Source of the DNA: Paenibacillus sp. FSL R7-0273
Lineage (GTDB): Bacteria; Bacillota; Bacilli; Paenibacillales; Paenibacillaceae
Assembly (NCBI RefSeq): GCF_000758625.1
Contig: NZ_CP009283.1
Coordinates: 1,499,501-1,563,500 of the forward strand
DNA: 64,000 nt
Direction: 5' to 3'
A program made the translations under genes and the position numbers. The notes beneath the pieces were generated by a model, which was not told the DNA's origin, did no database searches, and saw only the letters and a program-made list of their open reading frames with translations. This document shows, in pieces, positions 8,677 to 17,593 of the stretch (position 1 is its first letter; the number at the start of each line of letters is the position of its first letter).

Positions 8677-9969
8677 ATGATTCTAAATAATGATTATGGA
8701 GCATTTATTGCTCCGGAGCTGGGGGTGTCCGGCTCGCGGCAGGGGGAATTGACCGGGCTCCGGTTTGCAGTAAAGGATGTGTTCGCAGTTGCCGGCCACA
8801 GCTCTTCCGCCGGAAATCCCGCGTGGCTGCGCAGCCATGGGTCTTCTGAGGCTCATGCGGCGGCAATCACCAGCCTGCTCGGGGCTGGAGCGTCTCTATG
8901 CGGAGCGGCACATACCGATGAGCTGATGTACAGTCTGGGCGGCGAAAACGTTCATTACGGCACACCTGTAAACCCGCGAGGAGCCGGACGGATTCCCGGC
9001 GGTTCATCCAGCGGCTCAGCAGTAGCGGTAGCCTCTGGCGCCGTGGATTTTGCACTTGGAACAGACACAGGCGGTTCAGTCCGTGTCCCTTCCGCTTACT
9101 GTGGCGTGTACGGCTTCCGTCCTACCCATGGAGCCGTGGCGATGGAGGGGGTCATTCCGCTGGCCCCGGGATTTGACACGGTGGGCTGGATGGCAGACAG
9201 TCCGGAGCTGCTGGAGCGTGTGGGCAAGGTGCTGCTCGGTGCGGGAGATGGAAAGCTGGAGCAGAGTGAAGGGATTAGAGCAGGCGGAAAAAGCCTGGAT
9301 CTGGATCAGCCTGTTCAGCTGTCTGAATTGAGCCGCAGTTCAGGTTCGGGCTGCACTCCGGCTGATGAGAGAATGAGCAGGCTATATCTTCCTGCAGACT
9401 GCTGGGCTCTGGCTGAGCCGGCAAGTGCCGCCTGCCTGAAGCGGAAGCTTGGACAGCTGCAGGCTGCTGCGGATGAAACGGTAGAAAATGTTGTGTCAGC
9501 CGAAGGCCTGAAAAGCTGGATGGATGTGTTCAGGGAGCTGCAGGCGGCCGAGATCTGGGCAACTCATGGTGAATGGATCAGGCTGGAGCAGCCGGAATTT
9601 GGGCCGGATATCGCGGCCCGGTTCTCTTGGGCGGCAAGCATCGCCGGGCAAGACCACAGCCGGGCAGCTGCGCTGCGCCAGGAGATTGCCGGCCGGCTGC
9701 GGCAGCTGCTCGGGGAGGACCGCTGCCTGGTCATCCCGACCGTTCCCGGCCCGGCTCCGCTGGTGGGCGGGGATCTGCAGCAGCTGGAGCGCAACCGCAG
9801 CGGCGCTATGATGCTAAGCTGTATTGCCGGGCTTGCCGGACTGCCGCAGATTACTCTGCCGGTGGAGGGACCGGGCGGCCTGCCGCTGGGGCTGTCCGTG
9901 ATCGGCGGCCACGGACAGGATCTCCGCCTGCTCTCATGGGTGTCGCAGGCCTGGAGCAGGGGGGAGTAA
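8677..9969 (+). CDS. amidase signature family protein (AtzE-like)
   Basis: A 430-residue amidase. The Ser-cisSer-Lys triad is visible as Lys in LRFAVKDVFAV, and the serines in PGGSSSGSAVAVASG and TDTGGSVRVPSAYCG. Amidase-signature enzymes hydrolyse amides such as allophanate, biuret derivatives or nicotinamide. The gene starts 23 bp after the GGT-like gene, with GAAAGGGAG upstream of the ATG, so the two form one operon. A GGT-like/AtzE-like pairing also occurs in hpx purine catabolism clusters, hence a late step in nitrogen release from ureides is the best guess. Confidence 0.75.
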   Translation: MILNNDYGAFIAPELGVSGSRQGELTGLRFAVKDVFAVAGHSSSAGNPAWLRSHGSSEAHAAAITSLLGAGASLCGAAHTDELMYSLGGENVHYGTPVNPRGAGRIPGGSSSGSAVAVASGAVDFALGTDTGGSVRVPSAYCGVYGFRPTHGAVAMEGVIPLAPGFDTVGWMADSPELLERVGKVLLGAGDGKLEQSEGIRAGGKSLDLDQPVQLSELSRSSGSGCTPADERMSRLYLPADCWALAEPASAACLKRKLGQLQAAADETVENVVSAEGLKSWMDVFRELQAAEIWATHGEWIRLEQPEFGPDIAARFSWAASIAGQDHSRAAALRQEIAGRLRQLLGEDRCLVIPTVPGPAPLVGGDLQQLERNRSGAMMLSCIAGLAGLPQITLPVEGPGGLPLGLSVIGGHGQDLRLLSWVSQAWSRGE

Positions 9970-10256
9970 TAAGCTGAGCATTCTGCCGGGCATTCAACTT
10001 TGCTGGCGGATAACGAGATTGCGCACAATGGAACCGGTCCATTCATCCTAGGGCTGGCGGGGCTGGCAATAGCTTGTCCGGCATCTGGCTGGTGGAGGGG
10101 ACCGGACAAGTCCGGGCAAGACAGGATAAGTCCGGACAAGGCCGAACAAGGCCGAACAGACCAGACTCTACCTGAGTTGAGCGACTCTGCATCCGGCTCA
10201 GAGAATAACAAGACTGGCTATAGTCTGACTGGGCCGGATTGAGTTGCTGAGGAGAT

Positions 10257-10440
10257 AACTGTATTTTGTGCAGCTATTTGCTGCGAAATTAACTGATTAT
10301 TCAAGTTAGCTGTAGTTTGTGCAACTAAATTACCGGAAATGAGTCGCAGAAGGAGAATGGGCGGATTATAGATGTATAAAGTGCAATTAAAGTGAGAAAT
10401 AGCTTTAAAACCTCTGTTTTAGTTGTATAGAGTGCAGTTA
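10257..10440. repeat. four-copy 51-bp array, two direct then two inverted (array A)
   Basis: The motif occurs as AACTGTATTTTGTGCAGCT (10257), AGCTGTAGTTTGTGCAACT (10308) and, on the other strand, within 10371-10389 and 10421-10440. Copies 1-2 and 3-4 are each 51 bp apart, with 62 bp between the pairs. Differences between copies 1 and 4 are nearly all T/C or G/A changes, so they would still pair as RNA through G-U wobbles. No gene overlaps the array. Confidence 0.75.
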
Positions 10441-10528
10441 TGCTGGTGGTCCGCTTTATGAGGGATGTTCTACAAGGTAAATGACACCAACTACCCAGCA
10501 CTCAGGCGTTTACCAAGCACCATCGACA

Positions 10529-10758
10529 ATCACCAAGCGCTCTAACCAGTTACTTGCCAAAGCTACTAAACTACTCTATCGACCCATCCGCCTGCTACCC
10601 CGTTAAGCTCGGCACATCAGCTACCCGCGCAACAAGTGCCCGTCCCTAATCCGCCCATCCGCCAACTTATCCATCACCAAGCGCTCTAACCAGTTTCTTG
10701 CCAAAGCTACTAAGCTACTTTATTGATCCTTCTACTTGCTTCCCCGTTCGATTCTGCA
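10529..10758. repeat. imperfect direct repeat, 144-bp offset
   Basis: ATCACCAAGCGCTCTAACCA begins at 10529 and again at 10673. About 60 bp are highly similar and similarity fades over a further 25 bp. No coding sense is apparent; probably an old tandem duplication of intergenic DNA. Confidence 0.7.
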
Positions 10759-11047
10759 CATTTGTTATCGCATTTTAGTTTCTATAACAGTCCACCTGCG
10801 CGGCTACCCAAACTCCTCCATTTTGTGCTAACTTCAGGCTTAAATCACGGTTACCAGCCGTACCCCAATACACTCCCCTCCGTTTCACTCATGCAAAGGC
10901 AGTGAGAGCTTTTCATGTGCCGGTACCCTCAAAGCTGTAATCTGCAGCGGTCTTCCCGCTTTCGCCAACAGGCCCATTTCATTTTTTACTATTGTGTGAC
11001 TTGTGTGATTATAGTTAACATATTGGATTGATATTTTTACTTTTCTC

Positions 11048-11092
11048 TTTCCAATAGGGGTTATTTTATCTATAATGTTACATAAAGTAACA
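11048..11092 (+). promoter_or_regulatory. probable pucR promoter with palindromic operator
   Basis: A TATAAT box at 11071-11076 has a weak -35 (TTTCCA) 17 bp upstream. Overlapping its end is the palindrome TGTTAC-N5-GTAACA (11076-11092), near the expected transcription start. A repressor or autoregulating PucR could act there; the binding protein is not known. Confidence 0.5.
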
Positions 11093-11137
11093 TAAAGAAC
11101 GATGGTTAATAAACGTATTTACTTAAGGAGGGGTGGC

Positions 11138-12712
11138 ATGCATCTTACCGTTGAAGAAGCGTTGTCCATTTATCCTTTATCCGAAGCCAAGCTTATTGCC
11201 GGAGCCAAGGGCAAGCACAGAATTGTGAAGTCAATCAATGTGATGGATGCGCCGGATATCTCGGATTGGATAAAAGAGGGCGAGATGCTGTTAACGACCG
11301 CCTACCTGATCAAGGACAGCCTGGAGGATGCCTCCGCACTACTGCAGACGCTGAACCGGCGCGGCTCGTCGGCGCTGGGCATCAAGCTGGGCCGCTTTTG
11401 GGATACGGTGCCTGAGGAGCTTATCGCTGAAGCGGAGATGCTGAACTTTCCGCTGATCGAGCTGCCGTTCCAGTTCACATTCTCCGACCAGATGAACGGC
11501 TTGTTCCGGGCTGAATTATCGCGCAGCACCAGTATGCTGCAGCAGATTATGGAGAAGCAGCGGAAGCTGATGCGTTTTGCGCTTCGCTCAGGGCACAGCG
11601 GCCCGCTGTTCGAATCCGTCTCTGAGGTGATCGGCTATAAGCTTGCAGTTGTCAGCAGCCGCGGGGAAGTCGTCTACAACAATTCGGAATATGGCAGCCG
11701 CCAGCTGCTTGAAGGCTGGCCCTGGCAGAGCCGCAGCCAGCGCTTCCGCGCCGGTGACAGAACTGGCCTGCGCCTCCCGCTGATGCAAGGGGAGAAGTGC
11801 ACCGGTTATCTTTTGTACTGTTCTATAGACCCGCTGCTGCTGCCTGTAGAAGAAAGCCTGTTCATCCAGGGGGCTGAGCTGATTTCGTATCATATCCATT
11901 CCGGCTATGAGGATTATTTTGAGCCCGCCGAGCACCGGGAGTTCAGCGGCCTGCTGCGCCGCTGCCTAAGCGGGGGTCTCTCCTGCGGCGAGCTGTCACA
12001 GGCTGCGCTGAGACTGGAGGTGAAGCTGCTGCATTCGCCTTATCAGCTGCTGCTGACAGACACGGCGGCTGCGGGAGAAGAACGGCAGAGGGAGCTGCAC
12101 CGGCTGAAGGAGGAATATGCAGCGCATCCTGCCTTGCGGGAGCTGAATGCCGTTCATGTTCTGATGGACGAGGGACTGGTCTCGCTGTTTCCGGCCAACG
12201 GCCCGGGCGCAGGGCAGTTCCGTGAGCTGATTAATGAATGCTTTCTTCATTTGAAGCCTGCTGCAGGATATTATCCGAAGGCTGCTGCCAGTAGCGTCAA
12301 AGTGAAGCCGGAGGGGCTGAAGGAAGCTTTTGCCGAGGTCAGGGAATGTATGGCTATGTCCCAGCATTGGGGCGCATACGGAAATGTGGTGCATTACCGG
12401 CAGCTAGAGCTGAATCTTCTGCTTGGCCAGATTCCGCCAGAACAGATGAAGAAATACATTAACGGGAATTTGCGCGGACTGCTCAGCCGGGAGCCGGAAT
12501 ATGTCAAGGAGATGCTCCACACGCTGGAGGTCTATCTGGAGAATGACGGCCATGTCAACGAAACAGCCAAGAAGCTGTTCATCCACCGCAACACAGCTAC
12601 TTACCGGGTGGAGAAGCTTAGTGAGCTGCTGGATGTTGATTTTAAAAAAATCAATGATCTGATGAGGCTCAAGCTGGTATTTGTGTTCCGCAAAATGCTG
12701 GAGCGTGAATAG
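11138..12712 (+). CDS. pucR: PucR family transcriptional regulator
   Basis: A 524-residue activator of purine catabolism genes. The N-terminal PucR domain is recognisable from LTVEEALSIYPLSEAKLIAG and the segment ISDWIKEGEMLLTTAYLIKD. The C-terminal helix-turn-helix reads VNETAKKLFIHRNTATYRVE, the hallmark of the PucR/CdaR class. ATG 11138 is preferred to the ATG at 11102 because AAGGAGGGG lies just before it. It stands at the head of the purine/ureide cluster and very likely controls the transporter and ureide genes downstream. The effector in B. subtilis is linked to allantoin-type ureides. Confidence 0.85.
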   Translation: MHLTVEEALSIYPLSEAKLIAGAKGKHRIVKSINVMDAPDISDWIKEGEMLLTTAYLIKDSLEDASALLQTLNRRGSSALGIKLGRFWDTVPEELIAEAEMLNFPLIELPFQFTFSDQMNGLFRAELSRSTSMLQQIMEKQRKLMRFALRSGHSGPLFESVSEVIGYKLAVVSSRGEVVYNNSEYGSRQLLEGWPWQSRSQRFRAGDRTGLRLPLMQGEKCTGYLLYCSIDPLLLPVEESLFIQGAELISYHIHSGYEDYFEPAEHREFSGLLRRCLSGGLSCGELSQAALRLEVKLLHSPYQLLLTDTAAAGEERQRELHRLKEEYAAHPALRELNAVHVLMDEGLVSLFPANGPGAGQFRELINECFLHLKPAAGYYPKAAASSVKVKPEGLKEAFAEVRECMAMSQHWGAYGNVVHYRQLELNLLLGQIPPEQMKKYINGNLRGLLSREPEYVKEMLHTLEVYLENDGHVNETAKKLFIHRNTATYRVEKLSELLDVDFKKINDLMRLKLVFVFRKMLERE

Positions 12713-12801
12713 GACAGCGGGTTTTGCAGGTTAATATGCTGCGCAGTCAATCTGATATTAAAAGGGCAGGCGCCGGTGCGCTGCCGGAAGGGGCGGTATT
12801 A

Positions 12802-13425
12802 ATGAAGGTAGCCGGTATTTACCTGGCGGCGGCAGGACACGGCAGAAGGGCAGGAGCTTCTAAAGATTCGCCTAAGCTTCGTCCGGAGGTCACGGCAGAA
12901 AGTGTGGCGGTCAGTGAAATTGAGCAGTGTGCTCTTGATCCCCTGGTGGTGGTTGTACGGGCAGATGACAATCTGGAATGGCTGCCGCCTGCACTTGAGC
13001 AGAGCTCAAGGCGGACTGAAACCTGCCTGACCGCCCACCTCGGGCTGTCCTTTTCCCTGCGCTGCGGGCTGAACGCCATTCTGCCTGTGCAACCGGATGC
13101 TGTGGTGGTGGCTCACGCCGGCCAGACTTTTATAACAGCTTCGCTTGTAAACCGGCTGAAGGACGTTTATATGCAAAACCCGGAGCTGGATTATGTGGCG
13201 AGCACGAATAAGGGGATGGCGATGCCGCCGGCGCTATTTTCGCGGAGACTGTTTACGGTGCTGCAGGGGCTGGACGGGGAAAAGGGTGCGGCTGAAATCA
13301 TGTATTCCTCTGAGTATAAGGGGGCTGTGCTTGAGCCTGATCCTGCCCGTTTGTTTATGGATATGGATACCCGGTTTGATTGTGGAGTCGTACCCGGGAA
13401 ACAGGAGGCTCGCAGGGAAAGCTGA
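12802..13425 (+). CDS. MocA/PucB-like nucleotidyltransferase
   Basis: A 207-residue protein resembling molybdenum cofactor cytidylyltransferases (MobA/MocA, B. subtilis PucB). The N-terminus KVAGIYLAAAGHGRRAGASK corresponds to the nucleotide-binding LAAGxSxRMG...K motif, though it is looser than usual. The family's central DxP-type motif is replaced by AHAGQTF. PucB helps mature xanthine dehydrogenase, but no dehydrogenase subunit lies in this window, so its partner must be elsewhere or the function has drifted. ATG 12802 with GGAAGGGG upstream gives the family's usual length. Confidence 0.6.
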   Translation: MKVAGIYLAAAGHGRRAGASKDSPKLRPEVTAESVAVSEIEQCALDPLVVVVRADDNLEWLPPALEQSSRRTETCLTAHLGLSFSLRCGLNAILPVQPDAVVVAHAGQTFITASLVNRLKDVYMQNPELDYVASTNKGMAMPPALFSRRLFTVLQGLDGEKGAAEIMYSSEYKGAVLEPDPARLFMDMDTRFDCGVVPGKQEARRES

Positions 13426-13549
13426 CATCAAAAGCTGCATTGCCAGATTAATGTAAGTTAATATCACATATTTTAAGTTTAATTCGCTACAGTTTAGTGC
13501 ATCAGGCACAAAAAGCTTTGAACTTATTATTATACAGCACAAACGTATG

Positions 13550-13567
13550 TTATGTAAATTTACGTAA
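13550..13567. promoter_or_regulatory. palindromic operator-like site before nucleoside transporter operon
   Basis: TTATGTAAATTTACGTAA is an 18-bp palindrome with one mismatched pair, 76 bp before the transporter start codon and close to a possible -10 (TATAGT, about 13581). It may be a site for PucR or another regulator. Confidence 0.4.
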
Positions 13568-13642
13568 ACGCTCTGCCTCAGTATAGTAAAGATACATTAA
13601 TGGTTTGAGCCATTAAGAGAGATATCCTGGAGGAGGAGAATT

Positions 13643-14806
13643 ATGAAAAAAAGGGGTCAGGGATTTACGGTGAGCCTAATGCTTACCTTTGTGCTTGCGG
13701 TAGTGCTGGCGGGCTGCGGAAGCAACAACACGGCGTCTTCAAACACAGCTGCAACGGAAGCGCCGGCGGGTGCAGCAGCAACTGAGGCGGCAGCAACAGC
13801 AGAGCCGGCAGCAGAGAAGCCGACGGTTGCTTTTGTCTACATCGGGCCTCCGGGCGACGGCGGTTATACGTATCAGCATGATCAGGGCCGTCTGTACATG
13901 GAAAAAGAGCTGGGCATTAAAGCGGACTTCGTTGAGAATGTCCCTGAAAGTGCCGATGCGGAGCGCATTATTACTGAGCTGGCACAAAACCACGACATTG
14001 TATTTACCACAAGCTTCGGATATATGGATTTCACCCTCAATGTAGCCAATAAATTCCCCAATGTGAAATTCCTCCATGCTTCCGGCTATAAAACAGCTGA
14101 GAATATGGGTACCTACTTCGGCAAGAACTATCAGGCAAGCTATCTGTCCGGTATCGCGGCAGGAAAAATGACTACTAAGAATCATCTCGGTTATGTAGGA
14201 GCTTTTCCGATCAGCGAAGTTATTTATAATCTGAACGCTTTTACACTCGGTGCGCAGAGCGTCAATCCTGATATCAAGGTTGATGTGGTCTGGACCAACA
14301 CCTGGTATGACCCTGCTACTGAACGCCAGGCGGCAATCAGCCTGCTGGATAAGGGCGCTGATGTATTGCTGGCCTATCAGGATTCCCCGGCTACCCTTCA
14401 GGCAGCGGCGGAGCGCGGAGCCTATGCAGGCGGTAATGACTCCGATATGAGCAAGTATGCACCGGATAATTATCTGACCAACCCTGTATGGAACTGGGGT
14501 CCCTACTACGTGAAGGCTGTTCAATCCGTTATGGACGGAACGTGGAAGAGCGAGCAGTACTCCGGCGATATGGCTGACGGCATGGTTGAGCTTGCACCGT
14601 TCGGCAACAAGGTTCCGGATGATGTGAAGGCACTGGTGGAAGAAGCGAAGGCCAAAATCATCAGCGGTGAGCTGGAGATATTTACCGGCCCGATCTCCGA
14701 TAACCAGGGCAACGTGAAGGTGCAGGAAGGCCAGACCCTTACGCTGGAGGAAATTCTCGGTATGAACTGGCTGACTCAGGGCGTAGAAGGCACAATCCCG
14801 CAATAA
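13643..14806 (+). CDS. BMP family nucleoside/purine-binding lipoprotein
   Basis: A 387-residue ABC-transporter binding protein. The signal peptide ends in lipobox VLAGC with Cys25 as lipid anchor, followed by an Ala/Thr/Glu-rich tether. The mature domain has the BMP/Med pattern AFVYIGPPGDGGYTYQHDQG, with HDIVFTTSFGYMDFTLNVA and LLAYQDSPATLQAAAERG. BMP proteins bind purine nucleosides or related compounds. It is first in an operon with a two-domain ATPase and two permeases, like nupNOPQ (guanosine uptake) of B. subtilis. The ligand here is probably a purine, purine nucleoside or ureide. The start follows GGAGGAGG. Confidence 0.85.
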   Translation: MKKRGQGFTVSLMLTFVLAVVLAGCGSNNTASSNTAATEAPAGAAATEAAATAEPAAEKPTVAFVYIGPPGDGGYTYQHDQGRLYMEKELGIKADFVENVPESADAERIITELAQNHDIVFTTSFGYMDFTLNVANKFPNVKFLHASGYKTAENMGTYFGKNYQASYLSGIAAGKMTTKNHLGYVGAFPISEVIYNLNAFTLGAQSVNPDIKVDVVWTNTWYDPATERQAAISLLDKGADVLLAYQDSPATLQAAAERGAYAGGNDSDMSKYAPDNYLTNPVWNWGPYYVKAVQSVMDGTWKSEQYSGDMADGMVELAPFGNKVPDDVKALVEEAKAKIISGELEIFTGPISDNQGNVKVQEGQTLTLEEILGMNWLTQGVEGTIPQ

Positions 14807-14841
14807 CTTCTTAACATTAACATCATACTTCTTGTTCCTAT

Positions 14842-14881
14842 GGGTGGGGCGGGGTCCGGATAAATGGAGCCTTCCCCACCC
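14842..14881 (+). other. stem-loop between binding-protein and ATPase genes
   Basis: GGGTGGGG (14842-14849) pairs perfectly with CCCCACCC (14874-14881). No T run follows, so it is more likely an mRNA-stabilising or partial-termination hairpin than a full terminator. Such hairpins often keep binding-protein mRNA more abundant than the downstream transporter mRNA. Confidence 0.6.
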
Positions 14882-14913
14882 GTACTACAACTATAAGGAA
14901 GGAGCATCCCATC

Positions 14914-16446
14914 ATGCAGGACCATTCGGTTGAAATGCGCGGGATTGTGAAGAAATTCGGTTCTGTAACGGCAAGCGATCAAGTCGATTTTTCGGCAAAC
15001 GCGGGTGAGGTACACGCGCTGCTTGGTGAGAACGGAGCAGGTAAAAGCACAGTCATGAGTATGCTGTCAGGTGTGTACCGGGCAGATGAAGGTGAAATTC
15101 TGATTCACGGCAGACCTGCCAGAATCCGCTCCCCCAAGGATGCGGCTTTGCTGGGGGTTGGCATGGTGTTTCAGAATTTCAGGCTCGTGCAGACGCTCAC
15201 GGCAGCGGAAAATATCGTGCTTGGCGAAAAGTCGTCTTTCTGGCGCGGAAGCAGGTGGATTAAGCGGAAGCATGAAGAGATTGAGGCGCTTGGCGAGCAA
15301 TTCGGACTGAAGTTTCCGGTAGACCGTCCAATCTGGCAGCTGTCGGTCGGCGAGCAGCAGCGTGTAGAGATCGTGAAGACGCTGTACAGGGGTGCGGATA
15401 TTATCATTCTGGATGAGCCAACCTCAGTGCTTACCCCAGGGGAAGCGGAGCAGCTGTTTGAAACGCTGAAGGTAATGAAGCAGGCGGGCAAGACGGTTAT
15501 AATGACCACACATAAAATGAAGGAGGTTATGGCCTCCTCTGACCGGATCTCGGTTATGCGCAAAGGCAAAATGATTGCCACGCTAACTACGGCACAGACT
15601 GATGAGCTGGAGCTGGCCCGCCTGATGGTAGGCAGGGAGGTGACGATCAGCCGCCAGGAGCGTGAGGCCACTCAGGGTGAGCCGCTGCTTGTGGTCAACC
15701 GCCTTGAGGTATCTGCCGATCACGGCCGCAGAGCGCTTGACGGCCTGTCACTTAAAGTGTGCGAGGGGGAAATAGTCGGAGTAGCAGGGGTTGCCGGCAA
15801 CGGGCAGAAGGAGCTGGCCGAGGTGCTTACGGGACTGAGAACCTGGAAGAGCGGGGAGATCATTTTTGACGGCAGTCCGGTAAAAACAGCCTCGGTCCGC
15901 GGCGCCATCGATGCGGGTATCTCCCACGTGCCGGAGAACCGCATGAAAAGCGGTCTGGCCGGCAGACTCGGCTCAGTCGATAATCTGCTGTTCAAATCCT
16001 ACCGGACAGAGGAGCACTCCAAATTCGGTATTCTGAAGGCGGCGAAGAACCGCTCGTGGTCGCAGGAGCTGGTTCAGCGTTTTGACGTCAAGACACCGGA
16101 GCTGGATACCCCGGTGCAGCAGCTGTCCGGAGGTAATCAGCAAAAGCTGCTGTTTGCCCGTGAGGTCAGCCATAAGCCCAAGCTGATGGTTGCGGTCCAT
16201 CCGACCCAGGGCCTTGATGTGGGGGCAACGGCAGGTGTGCATGAGCTGCTGATGGAGCTGCGCGGATCAGGCAGCGGAGTGCTGCTGATCTCCGAGGATC
16301 TGGATGAGCTGCTGCAGCTGTCGGACCGGATTCTGGTCATATATGGCGGAGCGATCATCGGCGAAACCGATCATGAGTATGCAGACAGGGAACAGATCGG
16401 TTTGATGATGGCCGGCATCCGGCATAAGGAGGGCAGTGCAGTATGA
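14914..16446 (+). CDS. nucleoside ABC transporter ATP-binding protein (two ABC domains)
   Basis: A 510-residue ATPase with two fused ABC domains as in sugar and nucleoside importers of the CUT2/NupO class. Domain 1 has Walker A GENGAGKST, signature LSVGEQQRVEIVK and Walker B IIILDEPTSVLTP. Domain 2 has a degenerate Walker A (GVAGNGQKEL) and signature LSGGNQQKLLFAREV, with a non-canonical Walker B (LMVAVHPTQGLDVG). The degenerate second site is normal for this class. The last four bases overlap the next gene (ATGA), so translation is coupled. It powers uptake together with the permeases that follow. Confidence 0.9.
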   Translation: MQDHSVEMRGIVKKFGSVTASDQVDFSANAGEVHALLGENGAGKSTVMSMLSGVYRADEGEILIHGRPARIRSPKDAALLGVGMVFQNFRLVQTLTAAENIVLGEKSSFWRGSRWIKRKHEEIEALGEQFGLKFPVDRPIWQLSVGEQQRVEIVKTLYRGADIIILDEPTSVLTPGEAEQLFETLKVMKQAGKTVIMTTHKMKEVMASSDRISVMRKGKMIATLTTAQTDELELARLMVGREVTISRQEREATQGEPLLVVNRLEVSADHGRRALDGLSLKVCEGEIVGVAGVAGNGQKELAEVLTGLRTWKSGEIIFDGSPVKTASVRGAIDAGISHVPENRMKSGLAGRLGSVDNLLFKSYRTEEHSKFGILKAAKNRSWSQELVQRFDVKTPELDTPVQQLSGGNQQKLLFAREVSHKPKLMVAVHPTQGLDVGATAGVHELLMELRGSGSGVLLISEDLDELLQLSDRILVIYGGAIIGETDHEYADREQIGLMMAGIRHKEGSAV

Positions 16447-17564
16447 GTCCAAAAAATACAGGTAACACGGCAGCGGCCGTTCTGGAGCCGGTCCCGGCCA
16501 AGTCCGGCAAAGGCTTCGGGCTCAGGCTGGAATACGACTCCAGCCGTACGCGCTCCCCCTGGTGGTCACCGGTTCTGTCTGTAGTCCTGGCGCTGCTGCT
16601 GTGTGCAGTCTTTATCGCCGCGAACGGAATGAACCCGGTTACGGTCTATGAGAAAATGTTCCGAGGGGCCTTCGGCACCTCCTACGGCTTCACAGAAACG
16701 ATGGTCAAAGCGATCCCCCTGCTGCTGTGCGGGCTCGGCATCGCTGTGGCGTACCGGATTTCCGTGTGGAATATCGGGGCAGAAGGACAGCTTACAGTCG
16801 GAGCGATGGCGGCAACGGCGGTTACGATTTATTTTCCTGACCTGCCTTCGTTCTGGGCCATTACACTGATGCTGTTATTTGGCACGGCGGCAGGTGCGCT
16901 ATGGGGCTTAATGACGGCCGTGCCGCGCACACATTTCGGTGTCAATGAGCTGATTACCTCCCTGATGCTTAACTATGTAGCCCTGCTGGCACTGGATTAT
17001 GTGGTTTTCGGGCCCTGGAAGGACCCGGCAGGCTTTAATTTCCCGGGATCTCCGATGTTTACGGCTGCGGAGTCGCTGCCGGTCCTGGGGACGACAAGAT
17101 TACATATCGGGCTGATCTTCGGCCTTGTTGCCGTACTGATCTATTTCCTGATGGTCAAATTTACCCGCTGGGGCTATGAGCTGCGGCTGATCGGCGCTAA
17201 TCCGACAGCTGCGCGTTATGCGGGCATTCATATTAAAAAGCATATTATTATCGTAATGCTGATCAGCGGCGGTCTGGCCGGCATCGCCGGTATGGCCGAG
17301 GTCTCCGGGGTGACACATAAGCTGATGCAGGGCATCTCGCCCGGCTACGGGTACACTGCAATCATTGTCGCCTGGCTTGCCAAGCTGAATCCGCTTGGGC
17401 TTATCGTTACTTCTGTCCTGTTCGGCGGCCTGATTGTCGGCGGTTACAGCGTACAAACGATCGGCTTGCCTTCGTCTATTTCAGAAATGCTGCAGGGCTC
17501 GATCCTGTTCTTCCTGATTGCCGGCGATATGATTCACCGTTTCCGCATACGCCGGAGCGCATAG
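16443..17564 (+). CDS. nucleoside ABC transporter permease (NupP-like)
   Basis: A 373-residue integral membrane protein with about eight to ten hydrophobic segments. The family motif region NIGAEGQLTVGAMAATAV and the later EVSGVTHKLMQGISPGYGYT with IIVAWLAKLNPLG are typical of BMP-linked permeases (YufP/NupP, BPD_transp_2). It heterodimerises with the next gene product to form the channel. The start overlaps the ATPase stop by four bases. Confidence 0.9.
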   Translation: MSPKNTGNTAAAVLEPVPAKSGKGFGLRLEYDSSRTRSPWWSPVLSVVLALLLCAVFIAANGMNPVTVYEKMFRGAFGTSYGFTETMVKAIPLLLCGLGIAVAYRISVWNIGAEGQLTVGAMAATAVTIYFPDLPSFWAITLMLLFGTAAGALWGLMTAVPRTHFGVNELITSLMLNYVALLALDYVVFGPWKDPAGFNFPGSPMFTAAESLPVLGTTRLHIGLIFGLVAVLIYFLMVKFTRWGYELRLIGANPTAARYAGIHIKKHIIIVMLISGGLAGIAGMAEVSGVTHKLMQGISPGYGYTAIIVAWLAKLNPLGLIVTSVLFGGLIVGGYSVQTIGLPSSISEMLQGSILFFLIAGDMIHRFRIRRSA

Positions 17565-17593
17565 GCTGCGCTTAGAGAGAAGGGAGTTAGATT

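Larger units (their letters stand above)
9970..11100. other. 1.1-kb intergenic region rich in decayed repeats
   Basis: No convincing gene; the short open frames here have odd composition and lack ribosome-binding sites. From left to right it contains GC-rich short repeats (10101-10160, with palindrome CCGGACAAGTCCGG), a four-copy motif array (10257-10440), and two imperfect ~85-bp direct copies offset by 144 bp. The pucR promoter lies at its right end. Confidence 0.6.

Noticed and set aside
10000..10905. Short open frames between the amidase and pucR
   Set aside because: No ribosome-binding sites, and compositions reflect intergenic repeats.
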